Part shown: one piece after another, positions 58,715 through 64,000 of the stretch | Layout of the letters: each line of letters opens with the position of its first letter | Numbering within the stretch: position 1 is the first letter of the stretch | Source of the DNA: Parabacteroides distasonis | Lineage (GTDB): Bacteria > Bacteroidota > Bacteroidia > Bacteroidales > Tannerellaceae | NCBI GenBank assembly: GCA_021531385.1 | Contig: JAFBIR010000002.1 | Location: 186,001 to 250,000 of the forward strand | Length of the DNA stretch: 64,000 bases | Direction of reading: 5' to 3' | The notes under the pieces: generated by a model | Seen by the model: only the letters and a program-made list of their open reading frames with translations | The model's database searches: none | Told to the model about the DNA's origin: nothing | Position numbers and translations under genes: made by a program

Positions 58715-60199
58715 ATGAGAAAGATTTATCTATGGATAGGCCTCGCTTGGATGGCGCTTAGCCCGGTACAGGCACAGGAAGAGACAGACACGCTACGCTT
58801 GACCTTGAAGGAGGCGATCGAGCGGGCACAGGTGCATTCAGTGGATGCGGCAGTCGCCTTGAACGAGCTGCGCACCGCTTATTGGGAGTATCGCACCCAT
58901 CGAGCGGATCAGTTACCGGAGGTGATTTTCAACGGGACGTTGCCCTCCTATTACAAGCAGTATTCCAAATACCAGCAATCGGATGGCTCTTATACCTATG
59001 TACAGAACAATGCGCTGGGTTTGAATGGAGAGATCTCGATCGCCCAGAATATCGCCTTGACAGGGGGTAAGGTCTCGCTCAACACCTCACTCGATTTCAC
59101 CCGTCAGTTGGGACATGGGGCGTTCAGTGAGTTCATGAGCGTGCCGGTCAGCATCACTTTGTCGCAACCGATCTTCGGCGTGAACGATCAGAAGTGGAAA
59201 CGTCGCATCGAGCCGGTGCGCTACGAGGAGGCGAAAGCCTCGTTTATGGAGAGTGTGGAGGGAGTAACCTTAACCACTATCACGCACTATTTCAATCTGC
59301 TCTTAGCGGAGGAGAACCGGACTATCTGCCAGCAGAACCTAATCAATGCCAATAAACTCTATGACATCGCCTTGGCCAAACGGAAGATCGGGCATATCTC
59401 AGAGAGTGAGCTAATGCGCTTGAAGCAGTCGGCCTTGCAAGCGAAAGGGAAGCTGACGGAGGCCCAATCCAATTACGATGCCAAGATGTTCCAGCTCCGC
59501 TCTTTCTTGGGATTGAGTGAGCAGGATGTAATTAAGACGGTGGTGCCCGAGACCATTGAGGGCGTTCGCATGGATTACCAAGAGGTGCTGCAAAAAGCGC
59601 ACGAGAACAATGCGTTGGCGAAAAACATCCGCCGCCGACAGTTGGAAGCCGACTACCAAGTGGCGACCGCCAAGGGCAACCAACGCAGCATCAACCTGTT
59701 TGCCTCAGTCGGTTACACAGGAAAGGATCGGACGATGGCCGGAGCCTACAATCCGTTAAAAGACAATCAGGTGGTGGAGGTAGGCCTCTCCATTCCAATC
59801 CTGGATTGGGGCAAACGCAAAGGAAAGGTGAAGGTGGCGCAGTCGAACCGAGATGTGGTGCTCTCGCAGATCCGCAAGGAGGAGATGGACTTCAACCAGG
59901 ATATTTTCCTCTTGGTGCAGAATTTCAACAACCAGGCGGCCCAGTTGGAGATAGCGACCGAGGTAGATACCTTGGCGGAGAAACGGTATCACACATCCAT
60001 TGAGACCTTTATGATCGGTAAAATTGATATTCTGGACCTGAATGATGCCCAAAGCTCGAAGGATGATGCCAAGCAAAAACACATCCAAGAGCTCTACTAT
60101 TATTGGTATTATTTCTATAACATTCGAAGCGTCACCTTGTATGATTTCATGAATAGATGTAACTTAGACGCCGATTTTGAAGCGATCGTGAAACGATAA
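58715..60199 (+). CDS. TolC-family outer membrane efflux protein
   Basis: 494 residues. Signal peptide (MRKIYLWIGLAWMALSPVQAQ) then two OEP repeats: LTLKEAIERAQVHSVDAAVALNE, SQPIFGVNDQKWKRRIEPVRYEEAKASFMESVEGV, and VEVGLSIPILDWGKRKGKVKVAQSNRDVVLSQ. Forms the trimeric channel of a tripartite pump or export system. It is the first gene of tolC-regulator-kinase. No periplasmic adaptor lies nearby; the ABC system at 37.6-44.6 kb has the same operator. Confidence 0.88.
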   Translation: MRKIYLWIGLAWMALSPVQAQEETDTLRLTLKEAIERAQVHSVDAAVALNELRTAYWEYRTHRADQLPEVIFNGTLPSYYKQYSKYQQSDGSYTYVQNNALGLNGEISIAQNIALTGGKVSLNTSLDFTRQLGHGAFSEFMSVPVSITLSQPIFGVNDQKWKRRIEPVRYEEAKASFMESVEGVTLTTITHYFNLLLAEENRTICQQNLINANKLYDIALAKRKIGHISESELMRLKQSALQAKGKLTEAQSNYDAKMFQLRSFLGLSEQDVIKTVVPETIEGVRMDYQEVLQKAHENNALAKNIRRRQLEADYQVATAKGNQRSINLFASVGYTGKDRTMAGAYNPLKDNQVVEVGLSIPILDWGKRKGKVKVAQSNRDVVLSQIRKEEMDFNQDIFLLVQNFNNQAAQLEIATEVDTLAEKRYHTSIETFMIGKIDILDLNDAQSSKDDAKQKHIQELYYYWYYFYNIRSVTLYDFMNRCNLDADFEAIVKR

Positions 60200-60212
60200 A
60201 ACGAAGAGAATT

Positions 60213-61583
60213 ATGATATTGATTATCGATGATGACGCAGGGGTTCGGTCGTCGTTGACCTTTCTGTTGAAACATGCCGGCTTTCAAGCGGAGGCGGTTT
60301 CCGGACCGAAAGAGGCGATAGCGCACTTGCGAGAGCAGACACCGGAGCTGGTCTTGATGGACATGAACTTTTCCATGACAACGACCGGCGAAGAGGGGTT
60401 GCAGCTGCTCCGTCAAGTCAAAGTGCTCTATCCGGACCTGCCGGTGATTTTGATGACTGCTTGGGGCTCGATCGCTTTAGCGGTGAAAGGGATGCAGAGC
60501 GGTGCGTTTGATTTCGTTACGAAGCCTTGGAACAACTTGATGTTGCTTAAGTCGATTCGAACAGCCTTGGCCTTGGGCGAACAGAAACGAGAAGCCTATC
60601 AATCGCTGGACCGCGCTGAGGTGGACCAACGCTTCAATTTCAGTCACATCGTAGGACGCTCCAAACCCTTGATGGAGGTATTGAACACGGTGGCTCGTGT
60701 GGCTTCCACCAATGCCTCCGTCTTGATCACAGGAGAGAGCGGTACCGGCAAGGAGCTGATTGCCGAAGCGATTCATGCCAACAGTCCCCGTCGGGAGGAG
60801 CCCTTCGTGAAGGTCAATTTAGGAGGACTCTCGCAGAGCCTCTTCGAGAGTGAGATGTTTGGTCATAAGAAGGGCGCTTTCACGGATGCCTACCTGGATC
60901 GAACCGGACGTTTCGAGTTGGCCCACAAAGGGACCATCTTCTTAGATGAGATTGGCGATTTGGAGCTCTCTTGCCAAGTGAAGCTATTGCGGGTCTTGCA
61001 GGACCAAACCTTTGAGGTGTTAGGCGATAGCCATCCGCGTAAAGTGGATGTACGCGTGGTTAGTGCCACCAATCGAGACTTGAAAGCTATGGTGGCTGAT
61101 CGCTCTTTCCGGGAAGACCTCTTTTATCGCATCAACTTGATTTCAGTGCACCTGCCTGCTTTGCGAGAGCGCAAAGAGGATATTCCGCTTTTGGTACGCT
61201 ACTTCGCGGATCAGCAGACAACCGCCAATGGGTTGCCACACGTGGATTTCTCAGCGGAGGCAATCGCCTACTTATGCCGTCTGCCCTTCCCCGGGAATAT
61301 TCGCGAGCTGAAGAACTTGGTGGAGCGTACGCTCTTGGTGTCTGGAAAATCGTTGTTGAAGGCAGAGGATTTTGAGCGACAAGGCACGTCGATGGCTTTA
61401 ACCCCTCCCTCGCCATCAGTCACCTTGGATGGATTGACCTTGGATGAGTTGGAGCGACAGAGCATTTTGCGGGCGTTGGATGCGCATGGAGGCAACCTGT
61501 CACATGTCGCTTCGGCATTGGGAATTAGTCGGGCTGCTTTGTATAGGCGATTGGAGAAATATGGTATTCCGGTAGAGAAATAA
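60213..61583 (+). CDS. Sigma-54-dependent response regulator (NtrC family)
   Basis: 456 residues. Receiver domain with phospho-acceptor Asp50 (ELVLMDMN), Thr of LMTAW and Lys of FVTKPW. AAA+ domain with Walker A GESGTGKE, the sigma-54 contact loop GAFTDA (residues 221-226; G replaced by D), GTIFLDEIGDL and FREDLFYRIN. Fis-type HTH at the C-terminus (GGNLSHVASALGISRAALYRRLEKYG). 13 bp after the tolC-like gene and 12 bp before the kinase. It is the natural reader of the 18-bp palindrome before this operon. Confidence 0.93.
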   Translation: MILIIDDDAGVRSSLTFLLKHAGFQAEAVSGPKEAIAHLREQTPELVLMDMNFSMTTTGEEGLQLLRQVKVLYPDLPVILMTAWGSIALAVKGMQSGAFDFVTKPWNNLMLLKSIRTALALGEQKREAYQSLDRAEVDQRFNFSHIVGRSKPLMEVLNTVARVASTNASVLITGESGTGKELIAEAIHANSPRREEPFVKVNLGGLSQSLFESEMFGHKKGAFTDAYLDRTGRFELAHKGTIFLDEIGDLELSCQVKLLRVLQDQTFEVLGDSHPRKVDVRVVSATNRDLKAMVADRSFREDLFYRINLISVHLPALRERKEDIPLLVRYFADQQTTANGLPHVDFSAEAIAYLCRLPFPGNIRELKNLVERTLLVSGKSLLKAEDFERQGTSMALTPPSPSVTLDGLTLDELERQSILRALDAHGGNLSHVASALGISRAALYRRLEKYGIPVEK

Positions 61584-61595
61584 AGCGGGCGAATC

Positions 61596-62903
61596 ATGTA
61601 TATCCGAGGGCGATTCTTTCTATTGACCTTTTTATTGGCGGCGGGACAGACGTTGGTGATGTATAAGGTGTATTATGCCACCTCCATGCGTACCTTCATC
61701 TGGTTAGAGCTGATTGTGGTGATCGCCGTGGTTTTGCTCGTACTTTTCTACAAACGAGTGGTAAAACCGATCTATCTGATCGGGAACGGAATGGAGCTAC
61801 TGAAAGAACAAGATTTTAGTTCTCGGTTGGGCAAGGTAGGGCAGTCAGATGCCGATCGGGTGGTGGAGGTGTTCAACCGCATGATGGATCAATTGAAGAT
61901 GGAACGTCTGCATGTGCGCGAACAGAATCACTTTCTCGACCTGTTGATCAACGCCTCGCCTTTGGGAGTCATCATCTTGAATCTGGATCGGCGCATTCTC
62001 TTACTGAATCCGGCCGCTTGCCGCATCTTGGGAGGGCTCCGCATGGACGATTGTGTAGGGGAACCACTTTCCACCATAGACAGTCCTTTGATCGAGGAGC
62101 TGCAAACCTTACCCCTGTTTGGCAGTCGCACCGTCCGTTTCGGCGATGCCAGCATTTATAAATGTACCCGTTCCTCGTTTCTGGAAAACGGCTATACCCA
62201 CTCCTTCTATCTGATTGAGAGCTTGACCGATGAGGTGTTTAAAGCGGAGCGGAAAGCCTATGAGAAGGTGATCCGCATGATCTCGCATGAGGTGAACAAC
62301 ACGACGGCCGGCATAACCTCTACCTTAGACACCTTGGAGAGCACCTTCCAAGGAATGCCGGATATGGCAGACATCTGCGAGGTGTTGCAGGTCTCGATTG
62401 ATCGCTGTTACAGCATGAGCCGATTCATTACCAATTTCGCGGATGTGATACGCATTCCCGAACCCTGCTGCCGACCGACCTCCTTAAATCAAGTAGTGAG
62501 TGTTTGCAAGCGGTTCATGGAAACGGTTTGTCAGGAGAAGCGGATCGAACTGCAAGTAGAATTAGCCGATCCCTCACCGGAGGTCTCGTTAGACTCAGCG
62601 CTGTTTGAGCAGGTCTTGGTGAATATCATCAAGAACGCAGTAGAATCCATTGGCGAAGAGGGGCGTATCGTGATCCAAACCTTTGCTGACCCGCCCTGCA
62701 TGGAGATTGCGGATAACGGCAAAGGCATTGACAAGGCCACTGAATCCAAACTGTTTACCCCCTTCTTCTCCACCAAGCCCAACGGACAAGGCTTAGGATT
62801 GATTTTCATCCGCGAGGTGTTGGACCGCCATCGTTGCCTCTTCTCGTTGCGCACCTATCCGGATGGTTATACCCGGTTTAAGATCGCTTTCCCACCGCAT
62901 TAA
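61596..62903 (+). CDS. Sensor histidine kinase of the sigma-54 system
   Basis: 435 residues. Membrane helix pair near residues 8-27 and 34-53 with a very short periplasmic loop, a HAMP domain, a PAS domain (FLDLLINASPLGVIILNLD), then MISHEVNNTTAGI with the phospho-acceptor His231, N box IIKNAVESIG, and G boxes DNGKGIDKATESKLFTPFFSTKPNGQGLGLIF. Partner of the regulator 12 bp upstream. The tiny sensing loop suggests a membrane-internal or intracellular signal. Confidence 0.9.
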   Translation: MYIRGRFFLLTFLLAAGQTLVMYKVYYATSMRTFIWLELIVVIAVVLLVLFYKRVVKPIYLIGNGMELLKEQDFSSRLGKVGQSDADRVVEVFNRMMDQLKMERLHVREQNHFLDLLINASPLGVIILNLDRRILLLNPAACRILGGLRMDDCVGEPLSTIDSPLIEELQTLPLFGSRTVRFGDASIYKCTRSSFLENGYTHSFYLIESLTDEVFKAERKAYEKVIRMISHEVNNTTAGITSTLDTLESTFQGMPDMADICEVLQVSIDRCYSMSRFITNFADVIRIPEPCCRPTSLNQVVSVCKRFMETVCQEKRIELQVELADPSPEVSLDSALFEQVLVNIIKNAVESIGEEGRIVIQTFADPPCMEIADNGKGIDKATESKLFTPFFSTKPNGQGLGLIFIREVLDRHRCLFSLRTYPDGYTRFKIAFPPH

Positions 62904-62977
62904 GCGAAGATAGGGTGCATCTGGCTCCTTCGGCAAAAAAAGGTGAGGTGGAAGGGACAACTAAACGGGCTTTTCTC

Positions 62978-62985
62978 TATATTTG
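62978..62985 (+). promoter_or_regulatory. -7 element of the ferritin gene
   Basis: TATATTTG, 52 bp before ATG 63038; no TTG at -33. Confidence 0.5.
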
Positions 62986-63037
62986 CAGCGTTATTAGAAA
63001 AAGCGTAGAAGACATAACAATTTAAAAATAGAATATT

Positions 63038-63520
63038 ATGGTTTTAAGTCAAGAGTTATCAGAGGCTTTCAATGCCCAGGTGAATGCGGAGATGTGGTCA
63101 GCTAACTTGTATCTTTCAATGGCTGTTTATTTCAAAAAAGAAGGCTTGAACGGTTGCGCACATTGGATGGAAAAACAATTTGAGGAGGAGAACGAGCACG
63201 CACAGAAGATGATCGACTTCGCTATTGAGCGTGGTGGTAACATCGAGATCGGTCAGATCAATGTAGTTCCTACCGGTTGGGGCAATCCGTTGGAAGTGTT
63301 TGAGCACGTTTACAGCCACGAGTGCAAGGTATCTGAGATGATCGACAAGATGGTTGATATCGCAGAGAAAGATCGTGACCATGCGTCTCGCGACTTCTTG
63401 TTTGGTTTCGTACGCGAGCAGGTTGAGGAGGAGCGCACAGCAAAAGACATCGTTGACCAATTCAAGGCTTACGGTGAGCACCACTATGGCATCATGGACC
63501 ACAAGTTGGGCAAGAGATAA
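63038..63520 (+). CDS. Non-haem ferritin
   Basis: 160 residues of four-helix bundle. The ferroxidase set is visible: LSEAFNAQVNAEMWSANLYLSMAVYF, EKQFEEENEHAQKMIDFAIERGG, VSEMIDKMVDIAEKDRDHASRDFLFGFVREQVEEERT. Stores iron as a 24-mer. Single gene with own promoter and terminator (63547-63584). Confidence 0.95.
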   Translation: MVLSQELSEAFNAQVNAEMWSANLYLSMAVYFKKEGLNGCAHWMEKQFEEENEHAQKMIDFAIERGGNIEIGQINVVPTGWGNPLEVFEHVYSHECKVSEMIDKMVDIAEKDRDHASRDFLFGFVREQVEEERTAKDIVDQFKAYGEHHYGIMDHKLGKR

Positions 63521-63546
63521 GCCTTCTCTTTAGAAGATTTTTGAGG

Positions 63547-63584
63547 ATGAGGAACAAACGATGAGTTTGCTCCTCATTTTTTTT
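63547..63584 (+). terminator. Rho-independent terminator of the ferritin gene
   Basis: ATGAGGAACAAAC (63547-63559) pairs with GTTTGCTCCTCAT (63565-63577), one mismatch, followed by eight T. Confidence 0.9.
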
Positions 63585-63585
63585 G

Positions 63586-63593
63586 TACATTCG
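63586..63593 (+). promoter_or_regulatory. -7 element of the DUF695 gene
   Basis: TACATTCG, 17 bp before ATG 63611, immediately after the ferritin terminator. Confidence 0.4.
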
Positions 63594-63610
63594 CGGACAA
63601 ACAAAAATCT

Positions 63611-64000
63611 ATGAGACTAAGCGACGAATGGTTTATGGCGCTCTCTGAAAACGAGGCGGGACAGCTAATCACGATCCAGGGACGGGACGAGCTGAATGAG
63701 TTCATGGCGTGTGGGAAATTGAAAGAGCGGGTAGAAGTCACGTGGCCCTACGAGTCGGACGAAAAAGGATTGCCCTCGGAGGCGTTGGCCGAACAGATGG
63801 AGACTGTGGAGGAGGCCCTACGCAAAGCCATGGAGAAGGATAAGCTGGCCATCTTGACCGGCGTGTACACCGGAGGCGGCGAGAAAGTCTGGGTTTTCTA
63901 TACCCGCACAACCCGTGTCTTTGGCGAGCGACTGAACGAGGCATTGGCCACTTTTGAACTGCTTCCCATCTCGATTTACACGGAGTTAGACCCTGAATGG
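63611..64000 (+). CDS. DUF695-family protein, 5' part (runs off the window)
   Basis: 130 residues are visible: MRLSDEWFMALSENEAGQLITIQGRDELNEFM, RVEVTWPYESDEKGLPSEALAEQME, ILTGVYTGGGEKVWVFYTRTTRVFGERLNEAL. This matches the DUF695 pattern of conserved Trp/Thr/Tyr blocks. Unknown function. 90 bp after the ferritin stop and with a separate -7 element. Confidence 0.82.
   Translation, partial: MRLSDEWFMALSENEAGQLITIQGRDELNEFMACGKLKERVEVTWPYESDEKGLPSEALAEQMETVEEALRKAMEKDKLAILTGVYTGGGEKVWVFYTRTTRVFGERLNEALATFELLPISIYTELDPEW

Overview
The window looks like a chromosomal segment of a Bacteroidales bacterium, most likely Tannerellaceae/Porphyromonadaceae (Parabacteroides- or Tannerella-like). The evidence is gene content (a SusC-type receptor, a porP-gldKLMN type IX secretion locus, an NtrC-type regulator with a GAFTDA loop, a smalltalk-type small protein), many promoters of the Bacteroidetes form TTG-N19-21-TAnnTTTG, and A-rich regions before start codons instead of strong Shine-Dalgarno sites. 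Species assignment is inference.

Layout. 0-6 kb: 5' part of a SusC-like receptor, then a tight leftward operon of aminotransferase, LolC/E-like permease and an orphan Vsr endonuclease, then two tandem paralogous small secreted proteins. 6-17.7 kb: ABC-F ATPase, hypF, a TlpA-like thioredoxin, mltG, tRNA-Ser(GCU), a FadL-type porin, outer-membrane phospholipase A, a membrane-embedded MutS-like ATPase and an M48 lipoprotein protease. 17.7-25.4 kb: an accessory island with DUF5675, a VirE/DUF3987 primase-helicase-like protein, unknown proteins, a toxin with a truncated antitoxin, an HU-like protein and an unlisted 33-35 residue smalltalk protein. The island carries copies of a 25-bp repeat built of three TTACAG hexamers and a perfect 44-bp AT palindrome nested between two inverted copies. 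25.4-31.5 kb: the T9SS core (porP, gldK, gldL, gldM, gldN). 31.6-37.6 kb: DUF2795, cobalamin adenosyltransferase, a methyltransferase, a large double-transglutaminase lipoprotein and a K+/H+ antiporter. 37.6-44.8 kb: an ABC system of one ATPase and two duplicated pairs of FtsX/MacB-like permeases, interrupted by an opposite-strand HU-like gene and a 24-bp tandem repeat. 44.8-53 kb: patB/malY, slyD, aroC, rlmH, DUF4783, nadC, aldA, dnaX. 53.2-56.7 kb: a degenerate TonB receptor fused to a beta-helix (pectate-lyase-like) remnant, a metallophosphoesterase and a 41-bp tandem array. 56.7-64 kb: an AmpG-like MFS protein, a GNAT, a TolC/NtrC-type regulator/histidine kinase operon, ferritin and a partial DUF695 gene.

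The strongest regulatory observation is that the ABC ATPase gene (start 44623, minus) and the tolC-regulator-kinase operon (start 58715, plus) have the same promoter architecture. Each has a sigma-54 -24/-12 promoter, and exactly 43 bp upstream of it an 18-bp palindrome GTGTYCGTTTTCGAACAC, followed by a second degenerate copy. This ties the two loci, 14 kb apart, into one predicted regulon controlled by the regulator at 60213-61583.

The best candidate for an undescribed element is the 17.8-25.4 kb island with its TTACAG repeats, primase-like gene, HU-like gene and cruciform-capable palindrome.
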